From assembly GCA_030180075.1 (NCBI GenBank), contig JASNJN010000023.1, forward strand, positions 1 to 59,869: a DNA stretch of 59,869 bases, in the 5' to 3' direction. A program made the position numbers and the translations under genes. Source of the DNA: Mikrocytos mackini. Its lineage: Eukaryota > Endomyxa > Ascetosporea > Mikrocytida > Mikrocytiidae. Of this stretch, positions 10,237 through 21,717 are shown one piece after another. Every line of letters begins with the position of its first letter. The first letter of the stretch is position 1. Under the pieces are notes generated by a model, which was not told the origin of the DNA, made no database searches, and saw only the letters and a program-made list of their open reading frames with translations.

Positions 10237-10524
10237 TTATTTAGTCGTTTGGAATTCACTGTAGATCAAGCCAACAAAGAGGATATATTATGCAAGAACA
10301 AAATGAAGAGAGAGTGTAAGGATATTTTAGAAGAAATCCGAGAAAAACTTGATGATAGTAATAATTTCATCAGGTTGAGTAAGCTAAAAAACGATTTACT
10401 TGTTCTACGTAACTACATTGGTCATCAAAGTACAACAACCATAGATGAAGAGAAGACCATTCTATCCATTGATAGAAGCATGAAGAGGAAGCATCCTACA
10501 CAACGTAGCTATTATTCTAAATGA
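10237..10524 (+). pseudogene. C-terminal continuation of the MULE transposase beyond the UAA
   Basis: Exactly in frame with the 698-aa transposase, 96 further codons stay open to a stop at 10524. They encode a charged helical tail (KMKRECKDILEEIREKLDD). The other MULE transposase at 54821-56653 also ends in a charged helix with a KLDD motif, which supports this segment being the original C-terminus. There is no ATG of its own near the start. Confidence 0.6.
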
Positions 10525-12382
10525 TTGTTTTAATTATGATTAGAAGCGTTGACATTTAAATTTTATATTTTAATGTAAACCATTCAAACATCCATTTACA
10601 TATAGTCACATTAGTTTGCTTAATTATTTATGAAATTAAATTATCATTTTATTCTATTCTTCACTAATTCATTATTTTAGTAAGTTACTTCCTAATCAAT
10701 CCTAATTGATATACAAATAAATAATTTGGGACTTTTCCCAATTCCATCTTTTTAGCCTGATTATTTGATTTAAATAACCTATACTCAATTTAAACATTAC
10801 ATATCTGGAATAAACTGTCAATTTCGTCGTGCTTTGTTTAAATCATTTGAACACATGGTTTGTTTGTATTATTGTTTAAAATGTAAGTAGGTCAACGTGT
10901 AAATCCCAGAAAAGCCTTTACTGTGTTAGAACAATTGAAATTTGTCTTTGATTACAACGTATGGTCTGTTTATTAAGATTAGCCGCCAATAAGTCTTTTA
11001 CTGTCTATTTCTTGCTTTATATTCCTTATAGGCGTTGGAAGTCCTTGTATGTGTTGTTTTGTACTTATATAATTTCAAGTTTTAAATTTTTGGAAACCTC
11101 AAATGTCCTACATTGATCGGATGTGTCTTTAAACTTAATGTCATTTCATGGGCACTCTTTCTAATCGAACCGACATTTAGACGCTGGATTGTTTTATCAT
11201 TCCTAACTGATGCCTTCACAAACTTTTGTTTAGAGTTAATACGAGAATTGCTTTCTGATATGATATTATATGTTATATATTTTAATCATACAACTTTATA
11301 ATGCATTGGCCCTTGTGAATATCAGAAAAGGTTTAGCTTTGTGTAATTTGTACAATTTTGTCACGTTTCTTCAAATAATGATCATTTTGGTCTAATATAA
11401 TATAAATAATGTCAGAACTATATATTAAATTATATGAATATATCATTATTTCGATATATTTTGAATTTATATTTCATATTATATAAAATGATAACATAAC
11501 CCATATTGGGATAAGAAAGTCTTTATTCATATCATGACATCCTTAGAATACTTTATGAACACTCAATAATATAAATAGAAAAGCTGTATTCTTTTATTTG
11601 TAAAATTTTTATAATATGGGATAAAATCATTATTTGGAATGTGATCAGAAATAACAAATCTTTTATTCTTAGTTTATATGTTAATATTACAAACCAAGAT
11701 ATTATTCGAATATTATGTTTTCTGTATGATATTTTGTATTTTATAAAAATAAATACTTTAAAATTTAACAAAACCCACATTCCAGAACAAGCTTATTCTA
11801 CTATCCAAAAGAAGACAAAAACAAATGTTACAAACCCATGATCAACACCCTCTTCCATCTATCAAGAAGAACATGGACTCGGTGATGGATAAGATACAAG
11901 GTCCATTGGTAATTTTCTCTTATACACCGGGTTAAGACAATGAGACATGATACAGCGTTTGAATATAACTTTCATCAATACTAAACACCCCACAGATTAT
12001 ATCAACTTGTTTTGAACTTCAACATGTACAGTAATTTCCCATGCAAAGAAATCCAATGAACAACTAAATTCAGAAGCATAGATAATAATTTACTTTATAC
12101 TCAAGTTATTAGAGTAAAGACATTTACGTGTCAAAATTGAGGACACAAAGATATGTTATACGTACATTACGTCGATGAATGATTAGATAAGTTGCAACAT
12201 TTGAAAGTCATAAATTAAACTCTAGTTACAACTCTCTTTGAATTCTACAACATATAAGGATTAACATGAAGAAATTTGTTCAAACCACATTTTCTATAAT
12301 ACCCCAAATACAAAGGCACGATATTGGCTTAAATTATACAACAGAAAGAATTAAAAAACAAAACAAAATAATTAAAATATGA
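10525..12382. other. Long AT-rich spacer, no gene seen
   Basis: Strongly AT-rich. Short open frames at 11113-11301 and 11553-11841 look random. The stretch just upstream of 12383 may be a decayed 5' part of the hAT transposase, but I cannot show it. Confidence 0.5.
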
Positions 12383-12892
12383 ATGAAAGCCGTTGGTTAT
12401 TTAGACAAGGAATNCTNTTNCANTTNAANCNANNANTTGAATGAAACTGATTCTCTAAAACGGAGCCCTACAGAATGTATACAAGACGAAATTGATAAAG
12501 AGCTTGAAGTAGAAGATGATGATCTAGAGGACGAAGGAAGCGAAATTGGAAATCAATATAGTGATGTTCTGAATTCAAACGACGTACAGATTATGGATTC
12601 AATGTTTGTTCGAAAAGAAAGTGAAGTTAGTAAACATGACGACTATTTAGAAGAAGAAATAGACAGATACATGGTGACAACATCTAAAAAGACATTTACA
12701 AATTACTGGAGATATAACGACAGTTTTAACCTTCTTAGAAGAATAGCAACTGTCTTTAAAACGTATATAGTCTCAAATGGGGAACTGGAACGTATCTTTT
12801 CGAGGGCAAAATTTCTTTCAGAGGGAAGAAAGAATAGGATTTCAATAAAACAAATTGAACATAGATTAAAGATNAAATTTAATACTCCATAA
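12383..12892 (+). pseudogene. hAT transposase C-terminal (dimerisation) remnant
   Basis: The 3' end of a hAT-superfamily transposase. An acidic linker is followed by EEEIDRYMV, YWRYND and NGELERIFSRAKFLSEGRKN, which matches the hAT C-terminal dimerisation motif (W...N; S-x-x-x-ER-x-FS; R-x-R/K). The catalytic N-terminal part is missing. Undetermined bases (n) occur at 12414-12436 and at 12873, so the frame there is uncertain. This family could have supplied transposase for the 8-bp-duplication MITEs in the window, although no copy here is intact. Confidence 0.75.
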
Positions 12893-13160
12893 GTTAATTA
12901 AGTTTAATTTTTTAATTTTTGAACTTGACTATGTTTATAATTTATTACACGCACTTTACAATCTTGATTCGTTATTCTACATAAATCTTGAAATTACACT
13001 ATAAATCCGCCTATAAATCAATATTATATCAACTACATATACGTTTAATGGTCTTATAAACAACCTCCGGTAAGGTATTTCCAAAATTTGCGATTCTCCT
13101 TACAAATTCGAAACAAAAAGACCATCAAACAGCCCAAATAACCAAATTTTTATAACCATA

Positions 13161-13690
13161 TTTTGACTAATATTTTGACTAATGTCACGTTTTTAGTGCA
13201 ATTCGTCAATGACGAATTTTCCCATTTAGTCAAATTAGAGATTGACTAATTGACTAAAAAGTGTAATTAGTCAATTTATCGTTTTACGCTGAATTGACTA
13301 AACAGCGAATTAGTCAAATTAGTCAATCTCCGTTTTGACTAATTACACCATTTAGTCAATTGACAGTTTTTTCAAAAAAAGCTGACTAATGTGTCGTGTT
13401 TTAGGCACAAACTGTCAATTTGNTTTTGACCCTATTTAGTCAAATTAGTCAATTGACCGACGTAGTCAATTTTTTTAAAAAATTGACTAATTAGTCAGTT
13501 TTTTGTCACGTTTTTGAATGATTTTTTAAAAACACTTTAGTCAAACCCTAAAACTGTCAATTGAAAATATGGCGTTTTTTAAAAATTATTCAATTTTGAC
13601 GAATGACTAAAAACCCCATTCATTGACTAAAAAATTGACTAAATTTCGAGGGTCTCGTGACTAATTAGTCAAAAAAAATTGACTATTACC
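13161..13690. repeat. Cluster of TTAGTCA/TGACTAA motifs in both orientations
   Basis: About twenty copies of the heptamer TGACTAA, some as TGACTAATTAGTCA palindromes, lie in about 530 bp, mixed with gtcacg/cgtgac pieces. Spacing is irregular, so this is not a simple tandem satellite. It may be the interior of a decayed element with many transposase-binding sites. One undetermined base (13423). Confidence 0.7.
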
Positions 13691-13896
13691 CATCACTGGT
13701 TTTAACCATATATGGAATCTTAATTTCTGTTCATTAAATATAATATTTATTTAATGATGATTTCACCGGACCCCTCATAATGAATCGTATTCTCCCACTC
13801 TTCGCAGCCGTTAGACTTTCTCTTCTTTCATTTGAATTATCTTGGGAATCTTAAACATGTTTAAAATGATTTATTTTTTGTGATTATTTCCAAATA

Positions 13897-14227
13897 CAGT
13901 GGTCCCTGGTTAAAAGCATATTTTATAAGATCACACCTCTTTAATGTCACCAAAAAACAGGGGGTCTGTCTCTTTAATTTTCAGAAATGTGATATTAAAA
14001 AGTTTGTCAAAAACCCAAATCTGAAAATGGCTCAAATGTCAACATACCGGTTATCTACTTATAAGAAGTCATTATATGACGAACGTATATCGAAAATATC
14101 GATCTTTTCTTGGATTCTACTATATATAATCGACCGACAGAGTTAAGGATTTATTCGAATTTCACCTGGTTAAGATCACGTAAATTTAAAAAACTACAAA
14201 AAATGTTATATTAACCAGGGACGACTG
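13897..14227. mobile_element. Tc1/mariner-type MITE (CAGTSGTCCCTGGTTAA ends)
   Basis: The left end CAGTGGTCCCTGGTTAA and the inverted right end (one mismatch) are each bordered by the dinucleotide TA, the target duplication of Tc1/mariner elements. At 331 bp, the only open frame inside (13880-14146) starts outside the element and has no family resemblance. Confidence 0.8.
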
Positions 14228-14229
14228 TA

Positions 14230-15086
14230 TTGAATAAAAATACATACATTTAAGTTGCCCTGGTTATTGCTCGTTTTTATATACCTCCCAACTTTTTTGT
14301 ATAATTCAAACATCATAGATAAACTAAACATATCAAAATATTATATGGTAAATAAACGCATAGTTATTTAGACGAGTTTCATTTAATTACTACAATCGGG
14401 GTTGTTTCTGGAACATATTTCATACTTATTTTACAACATGAGATTGATTTATAATTAAACCATTGCAAGTTTCGTGTGCTTTGTTATTCAAATTCTTTCC
14501 GAGCGAGAGATTTGAATGAATATTTGAAAATTTTTACGAGCTTGTCTGTGTCTACAAACCAAATAAAATGTCTTCGAATATATCAATCCATATTTTGCAT
14601 TCATAGTGCGATAATTTTGATGGCGTTCCATTCCAACAACGAATAAATGGTATTTATTTGAGATTCTGATATTCGAATTAAATCTCTTTGGTTGGTTGTT
14701 TCTTCTTGAATCTCAATGTATAATTTTAAATTCATTTTATAAATCATGTCGCTTAAATTGGGAAATATTTCATTTAATTCCATAGATACACGTATCCATT
14801 TATTAATTTACATTTATCTTTTGAACAGGAAGGCAAGATTTGTTGGTTGTTGTAATTTAAAATTTACAAGATCTCTAATTATGAACACAATACTGTCTAA
14901 AACTAAAAAACACTGAAGTGCATCCGGTAAAATATTTTAAATTTTCTATTTTAAAATACCCCTATCCGGTCCAAGTTCGCACCAATAAAATCTTTTTGTT
15001 TTAATTTAAAATTTAAATAAGATTGAGTAAAAGAATCATCAGAAAACTATTTTAGCTATGACAACTTAATTCACAAAGTATAGACA
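14230..15086. other. Spacer, no gene seen
   Basis: AT-rich intergenic DNA. A 60-codon open frame at 14601-14783 (minus) has no supporting features. Confidence 0.5.
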
Positions 15087-16043
15087 TTACAGTTCTGAAT
15101 CGAACATTTTCTTGATTAACCTCTTCGTCTCGAAGCGAGTATTGTATAGTTCTTTATCACTGTCTTTCTTACATTCAAACGTACAGTTCTCTGGTATCTC
15201 GTTCATAGACTCCTTATACGCAGGGTTGGAGGCTTCTTTTTTACAATTGGCAACTGTATTGTTGGGTCTGGGGCTACCGTTTGGAAGCTTGAAATCGTGA
15301 CCTGAAGAGTATAGTTCGTGATTAGGCATATCAATGTCAGAAAGAGACTCATTGGGGAATCCATCGACGTGCAGTTTTGGGATGGCAAGGTATGAATTAT
15401 CCAGCCCTTCTTCAACTTCGGCCCTTATTTCCTGCACATTAGACACTTCTTTCTTCTTCATTCTTCTCTTATGCAGATAGTAAAAGTTCTTGACCATGTT
15501 CTCAGTCCTATTCTTGAGTTTGACTGCAATTATGGACCATTTGTTTCCGATTTTGCTCTGAAGAGACAATATCAGGCTTTTCTCGATTTCCGTTAAAGAT
15601 GAGTTGTTTATTTTGGGATCGACGTGATTTTTCCACCTTTCCCTGCACTGTTTGGAGTTTCGATTGGGAAGAGCAAAAGCAACCTTCTTCCAATTGATAT
15701 TGGTAGTATTGCCTATCATTGTCCGCAACACGGTGTCCTCGTCCGGTGTCCACAAAGATTTACCTTTCTTTCCCGTGCGTTCTTTGAGGGTTTCGATGAG
15801 ATTTGGAAGATGGCTTGTATTTTGATGGTAGGATAGAGTGAAGGCGCGCTTGCCTCTGATGTCGGGAATTTGGTTCGCTGGAGTGGAATAGCTTGTTCGG
15901 GAATCAATGCCATCGGCCGACGGAATACGGTAATACCTGTTTTGATACAATTGGGAATTAAAAGGGTTTGTGGTGGGAGAACCTTGTCTGGAGGTGTTAG
16001 TTTGCGATTTATTTGCAACGAAGGGGTTGTAAGGGTTCTCCAT
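15087..16043 (-). CDS. R2R3-type Myb DNA-binding protein
   Basis: A 318-aa protein with two SANT/Myb repeats. Repeat 1 spans about residues 97-142 with tryptophans W98, W118 and W137 and the recognition helix NRNSKQCRERWKNH. Repeat 2 spans about 148-193; it keeps the central W169 but has Leu and Phe/Tyr at the outer positions. A basic stretch KRRMKKKE follows. The N-terminal 90 residues are Asn/Ser/Thr/Pro-rich and the tail is acidic and Asn-rich. The expected role is sequence-specific transcription regulation or telomere/snRNA-gene binding; the repeats do not decide which. The upstream minus-strand sequence carries an atttaaatttaaaatt block. Isolated between repeat-filled spacers. Confidence 0.88.
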   Translation of the reverse strand: MENPYNPFVANKSQTNTSRQGSPTTNPFNSQLYQNRYYRIPSADGIDSRTSYSTPANQIPDIRGKRAFTLSYHQNTSHLPNLIETLKERTGKKGKSLWTPDEDTVLRTMIGNTTNINWKKVAFALPNRNSKQCRERWKNHVDPKINNSSLTEIEKSLILSLQSKIGNKWSIIAVKLKNRTENMVKNFYYLHKRRMKKKEVSNVQEIRAEVEEGLDNSYLAIPKLHVDGFPNESLSDIDMPNHELYSSGHDFKLPNGSPRPNNTVANCKKEASNPAYKESMNEIPENCTFECKKDSDKELYNTRFETKRLIKKMFDSEL

Positions 16044-16884
16044 TCTTTTATTACCTGATAAAAGAATTTTAAATTTAAATGTAAAAAGAGAAAATTAAAA
16101 ATGGATTGTTTGAAAATAATAACGAATCGGTTATAAAATTTAAACGCGTAACAGTATCAAAGGATTATATAAATGGGATGAGTATACGAAGAAGATCATT
16201 TATATAAGAGGATCCAAGGAAATAAATTTAAAATGAAATTTAATTGTATAAGCTTTGTAACGCAGGCTATTTGAGAGAAAGTTTAAGAACAGTATCTTAT
16301 ACGATGCTATTTTGATTTAAATACATAGAAAGATTGTAAAAAGATTTTGGTGTAAGGTTTTTATCAGGTTTTAGCTTTCATAATTAATAATGTTCTGTAG
16401 GGGTTATATGTGTTTAAACATCTTATGCAATAAACCCTTTAAATTTGTAATTGATAACAGACTATTGCTATTTTTGAAACATGGTTTATTTTTGAAACTC
16501 AGTCTATTATTGACACTGGGCTTGTTTCTGAAACAAAGAAAAAATGCCGTAAAACTGACTGGGCGACATGGACCCAGGGAAAGTTTACAAACGGCAAGCT
16601 CATTTCAAAACACTATTAAAAGTCCATTTGCCAGGTATTAAGTTAGCCAGGGCATGGCAGATCGATAAAAGGTCTATTCTTTAAACAAAAAGTTAACTTT
16701 TAAACTTTTGTCCTTAACCCAAAAGACGCTGACCGAGTATCTATACACCTAAATAGAAAAAGGGGCGCATGGGTTTATATAAGGACACAGACTGTAGGAA
16801 GCAAGAGTTCTAAAAGCTTAAAGAAACGCTTATAGGAAATAAGCATATTTCTACAAAGCGAAGGGCTGTAAGAAGAATACTACT
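16044..16884. other. Spacer, no gene seen
   Basis: Intergenic DNA between the Myb gene and the LTR element. An 83-codon frame at 16390-16641 lacks any recognisable feature. Confidence 0.5.
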
Positions 16885-16987
16885 TGTAGAATATATGTCA
16901 ATATATTTGTGAAAAAATAAAAATTAAAAATATTTAGACTATAACTGCGAGATAATGTAACGAGTTAATATGTACTCACTCATTACA
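16885..16987 (-). repeat. 3' LTR of gypsy element 1
   Basis: 103 bp, with tgtagaatatatg at one end and ctcactcattaca at the other. It differs from the other LTR by two T/A changes. Confidence 0.93.
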
Positions 16988-16997
16988 TCTCCTTTCC
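16988..16997 (-). promoter_or_regulatory. Polypurine tract of gypsy element 1
   Basis: Read on the minus strand, ggaaaggaga directly abuts the 3' LTR, the expected plus-strand primer for reverse transcription. Confidence 0.7.
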
Positions 16998-17032
16998 TAA
17001 GAGTTTTATTATCTTACGTTTGTCTATTTTTA

Positions 17033-19960
17033 TTAATTTTTCCTTCTCTTGTCTTTCTTTATTACGTTCGTGATTCGGCTAAATGGCCACTTCTTTTTAT
17101 TCGCGATATATGCGGAACTTTTTCCTACTCCTTTTATTATACTCGGCCCCTTGTACTTCCCATCATGGTTCTTTATATAAATCCGACCTCCAAGTTTTCT
17201 TCGCGGGGCTTTCACGGCTTTTCTTCTATCAAAATTCTCCTTCATTTTGAGTTGTCTATGTGCAACGGTCTCCCTATCTATCTCTTTCTTCTCCTCTTCT
17301 CTTCCTATGTTTGGACATAGTATCCCTAATTCATTATTCATCTTTCGTCCAAACATCGCTTCAAAAGGAGATATTTTAGTTGTACTGTGTGGTGTACTCC
17401 TGTAATTGTAAACTAGGGCCGAAATCGCGTCCTCTATGTTCCATTTGTTATCTTTTGCTTCTTCGAGTTTTTCTTTTATTACTCGATTAAACCTCTCGAC
17501 AAGTCCATTTTGTTGAGGTGCGTAAAGTGCTGTTTTCCAGTGCTTCATTTCGAGCCTCTCGAAGAACTGTCCAGTTAACTCTGCTATAAACCGTCGTCCA
17601 TTGTCGGACACAACTTCTCTAGGGAGTCCTAGTCTGATGAATATCGACTTCAATGCCTTTATTATACTTTGGCTTGACATGGTGTTGAGTCCAATGACTT
17701 CGGGCCATTTGCTGTAGTAATCTACAACAACAAGTAGATACTTGTATTTCCCAACATCCAGTGGTCCTTTAAGATCCATGGCTACCTTTATCCAAGGTCC
17801 TGTTGGTAGGAGTACTGGTGTAAGGGGAGGTTCTCTGGTAATTTTCGTTCTTCCCGACCTCTGGCATACTACACACTCTTTAATGTATGCTTCCGTTTCG
17901 TTGAACCATTTGGGCCACCAAAATTTTTTCTCGAATTCGCTCCTTAGTTTTCTCGATCCCTTGATGTAATTTATGGGCCTCTTCTATTATCGTTTGCCAC
18001 ACCGATTTGTCGGGCATAAATCTATATCTTTTATAGAATACAAACCCTTTTGATTCGGTGAGATGTTCCTTATTGGCGTATATCTCTGGGTGTCCCAATT
18101 TTGTCGCTTCATTCCATTCTCCCGTACTAACCATCCATGCTACTTCTTGCATGTCATGTCCATACTGTACCCCGTTATTTGGTGTTTCTTCCATAATATT
18201 GTTCAACACTATTTCTTCCCATAGGGGTTTGCTGTTGTGGTTAATTTCTCCTGGTGATCGTGGCAGTATATCTGCTATTTGGTTTTCACTTCCCTTCAGG
18301 TATTCCATCTTGTAGTTAAACATGCTAACTTCTCTCACCACCTCTCTACTCTTGCAATAGTTCTCTTCACTTTGCTTTGTGATAGGAGGGTTACCAGGGC
18401 GCGATGGTCGGTTCTTAAGAGAAAGTATCTTCCTAGTAAGTATCTATTTAGTTTGAGCACAACTGACACACATGTTAGTGCCTCTTTTTCTCCGATTGAG
18501 TAATTGTTTTCGTATGGTTTGAATTTTGAGGACCAATATGTCACTGGTCTATACTCACCAGTCGGTTGTTCCTGTTCTAACACGGCTCCCATGCCTATGT
18601 CGCAAGCGTCACAGCTTAGTCTTACTCTATACTTCTCACTTGTCTGGAAAGGTACCATAGCGTTTCGTCGAGCAATGGTTTCTTTTAACGTCCTAAATGC
18701 CTTTTTCTCTGTATCACCCCACTTCCATCTTATGTCTTTCTTTAACAACTTGTGTAATGGGTTGGCTTTAATGGCTAGTTCCGGGATAAATCGGTTATAG
18801 TAGTTCACTATTCCCATGATCTGTCGTATTTCCTTTCTAGATGAGGGATCTTTTAATTTCATTATCGCTTGTGCTTTGTTTGCGACTGGCTGTATCCCTT
18901 TTTCGGATAGTTCATAGCCTAGCCATTCAACTGATGATTTGTTCCGCTCGGTTTGTCTTCATTTATAGTTATGTTTGCATCTTGAAGTCTCCTTACTACT
19001 TTCCTGTATCTCGCTTCGTAGTCTTCTTTAGCTCGGGCAGTTATCAAAATATCATCTAGGTATACCATTACTCCTTTGGTTTCACCTAATAAATCCGAGA
19101 TTATTCTCTGGAATGCGCTTGGCGCTGACTTTATATCGAAAGGCATTCTCGTATATTTGAACGTGCCTCTTGGTGTAATTATTGTTGTTAAAGTCTGTGA
19201 TTGTTCCTCCAATTTTATTTGGTGGTAGGCTGATTTTAGATCTATCGTAGCGAAATGTCTGCTACCATTTTCCACCTTGGCTAATAAGTCTTCAATTCGG
19301 GGAAGTGGGTATTTATCATCCTGTATTGCTTTATTTAGCATACGGAAATCCCCACATAGTCGCACTCTTCCGTCTTTTTTGGCGACTACAACGATTGGGC
19401 TAACCCAATCGACACTTTCTGTTTCTTTTAAACTCCTTGTTCGATTAGTCTATCAATTTCCTTATTTACTGCTTCTCGCATCGCATAGGGTATTGGCCTT
19501 TCGCGTGCTATTACTGGTTTATAACCTTCTTTTAAATAAATCTTAAATCTAACTCGTGGACAATAACCAAGTACTGAATTACTAGCACATTTAATTACCT
19601 CCTTTGGTTGTTTGTCTAACCATTTAAAGTAGCCTAATTTCTCGGCATCTTCCTCTCCTAGTATTGTTATACCTTCAGGCACTACGAAAAACTTCACTAT
19701 TTCACTTCTGTCACCGTTGTTTATCTTAGTCCTAATGGTACCAACTATAGGGATTTTCTCTGAGTTGTAACATCTGATCTTCACATTTACTCTTTCTATC
19801 CGCTCCTTTATCTTGTACTTCTTTATTGCTTCTAAGCTCAGTATCGAAACGTCTGAGCCAGTGTCAATCAGTACTTTCATAGGTCTCTTATTCACGGACA
19901 TCATCTTCTCCGCTTTCCGTACTCTGTTAATTCTAAGTGAATATGATCTCCGCCTTTCCT
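17033..19960 (-). pseudogene. pol of gypsy element 1 (protease, RT, RNase H, integrase), frameshifted
   Basis: Five open fragments in shifting frames. 19904-19428: protease with LIDTGSDVS and the start of RT. 19427-18919: RT core with the YLDD motif. 18862-18335: RT connection and RNase H (SCDACDIGMG, TDHRAL). 18341-17880: end of RNase H and the HHCC region of integrase. 17779-17033: integrase core with DNGRRF and NGLVERFNR carrying catalytic D and E, plus a basic C-terminus. Frame changes fall near 19430, 18925, 18340 and 17870-17780, with further ones possible at the gag/pol junction. The DNA changes look like small indels, consistent with neutral decay after insertion. Host genes nearby have intact long frames, so general assembly error is unlikely. 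Confidence 0.92.
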
Positions 19961-19998
19961 CTTCCGATGAGGAGGAATATCCGTCTCTATCCCTTTCT

Positions 19999-21172
19999 CT
20001 AGGGGGTATTCATCTTTCTCCACAAACCTATTACGGTAATTCCTATCTTCATATCACCTGTTATCGCGTTGTCTCTCGTATGGCTGATACTCTCTTCCAG
20101 GGCGCGACACATCTTTGTAAAGTGTCGATTCATGTGGCACTTTGCGCACCGCGCGTTATTTGCCGGACAATCATTCCGTTGTCTCGAATGTCTTTCTCCA
20201 CATTTCCCACAGTATACTAATTCGAAATGGGGTTTTTGGTACACTCTGGTTGGTGTAGGTGCGTTCGTTTCTTCAATTTATTTTGCTGTTTGTAATGCCT
20301 CCTCAAATCTATCAGGGGTCTTTGTCATTAACGAGTTCCTTGTCACGTTATCTTTCAAGTTCGCGATGAAACAGTCTCTAAGTATTGAGTCTTCCAGTTC
20401 GCCGAACTGACACTCTGCTATTATCTGTCTAAGTTGTACTCAAAAGGCCATTATGTCTTCACTGTTTTGCTGTGTTCTCTTAAACAGCTTACTCCTCCAG
20501 AATGTAGTCGTCTTTATCTCCCCAAAATACCGAGCCATTATGTTGTTAATCTGCTCGAGGGTCTCTTTGTTGTCTGGGATTGCGCCGAGGACACGATTTC
20601 CTTCGTCACCGAGACAGTGATGCAAGAGCGCTACATTCCATGGTTCCTCTCTATTGTCTAAGTTGGTAGCGTATAAATATGTTAGAAAGCCTTTATACCA
20701 TTCCTTCCAACTTCTTTTTAGTGGGCCTGATGTGTTTAAGAACTTCGCCGGCAACTCCAGTCCCTGTATGTACTGTGTATTTGTGGTGCTTTGTACAGGC
20801 GTTTCCTGCACGTATTCATGCGCTTGTGTCTGATATTCCGGTCCGGAATCCTCTATCTCCGCTCTCTCCTGTGCTACCTGCTCGTATAGGAGTCTTTCGG
20901 TTCTGTTAGTCTCTTCCATAATAATCTTCTGTAACAGATCTCCCTTTTTAAGTCCTATCGAGTACTCAATCTCATTTGCCGTGGCTACCGCTTTCAGGTC
21001 ACTTATTTTGAACTTCTCAAAGTCTTTATGTCTCCTCAGATAGAATTCTTTGACCGCCTCAGTGATTGCTCTTCCCTCGATGCCGCTGGTCTCGATTTTC
21101 CACCTATGTGCCTCTCTCTATGTTGTCATCGTCTAGCTGGTCTAGCAGGACGTATAAGTTCGATGTCGCCAT
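19999..21172 (-). pseudogene. gag of gypsy element 1, broken
   Basis: Starts with ATG at 21172-21170, whose first base is the last base of the 5' LTR. After about 17 codons the frame is lost at a GA-dinucleotide run (21110-21122 region); the correct frame then continues to 19999 with an internal TGA (20440-20442) and TAA (20278-20280). Two CCHC-type zinc knuckles (CGKCGERH...C and CAKCHMNRHFTKMC) lie near the end, as expected for the nucleocapsid part. Confidence 0.88.
21162..21171 (-). promoter_or_regulatory. Primer-binding site of gypsy element 1, overlapping the gag start codon
   Basis: Directly next to the 5' LTR the minus strand reads TGGCGACATC, beginning with TGG as a tRNA-CCA primer site should. 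The same ten bases occupy the same place in element 2 (30155-30164). The gag ATG is formed by the last LTR base plus TG of the site. Confidence 0.65.
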
Positions 21173-21274
21173 GTAGAATATATGACAATATATTTGTGAA
21201 AAAATAAAAATTAAAAATATTTAGACTATAACTGCGAGATAATGTAACGAGTAAATATGTACTCACTCATTACA
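21172..21274 (-). repeat. 5' LTR of gypsy element 1
   Basis: 103 bp, matching the copy at 16885-16987 except at two positions. Followed outward by the ctact target duplication. Confidence 0.93.
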
Positions 21275-21376
21275 CTACTAAAGAAAGAAGTTAACAAACC
21301 TTATGTAAGGGACTATTTGTTAAAAGGAATTAACCAGGGCCTTTGATTTTGAATAATTTTCAAATAAGGTCATACA

Positions 21377-21717
21377 GAGTTGTTATAAAAGCGGGCGAAA
21401 CTACAATAATACCACCCATTCCGGTTTAAACCAGTTAAAACCGGTTAATACCAGTTTACTCCACCCCTATTTTCGGTATAAATTAGAAAATTTGGAAATT
21501 TATTGATTAAAAATTCTAGAACATTCTTTATGGGGTTGTTTATACATTTATAAAATTCTAGAAAATTTTTGAGAAAATTATTTATTTTCATGGAAAATAT
21601 TTTTCCAAAATACGAATTTTTAAAATTTTGGATTTTTCAGATTTTTCAGATTTTTCAAAAATTTCGCATTTTTAAATCGTCTGAAATTTCTTCCAGTATG
21701 TTGTTTTATAGTTATGA
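21377..21717. repeat. GGTTTTAACC repeat family, copy A (left half only)
   Basis: From gagttgttataaaagcg to gttatga this matches the left half of the full copy at 47461-47947, including the aaccagttaaaaccggttaa palindromes and the acattctttatggggt segment. It stops where an unrelated sequence beginning TAGGGCACCCC starts. Confidence 0.75.

Larger units (their letters stand above)
16885..21274 (-). mobile_element. Full-length decayed Ty3/gypsy LTR retrotransposon with 103-bp LTRs
   Basis: A 4,390-bp element in minus orientation. Both 103-bp LTRs start TG and end CA and differ at two positions. The 5-bp duplication ctact flanks both ends (16880-16884 and 21275-21279). Domain order is gag, zinc knuckles, aspartic protease, reverse transcriptase, RNase H, integrase: the Ty3/gypsy order. 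All reading frames carry stops or frameshifts, so it is not autonomous. LTRs this short are unusual for the group. Confidence 0.95.

Noticed and set aside
13880-14146. 88-codon open frame as a gene
   Set aside because: Lies across the mariner MITE boundary and has no family features.
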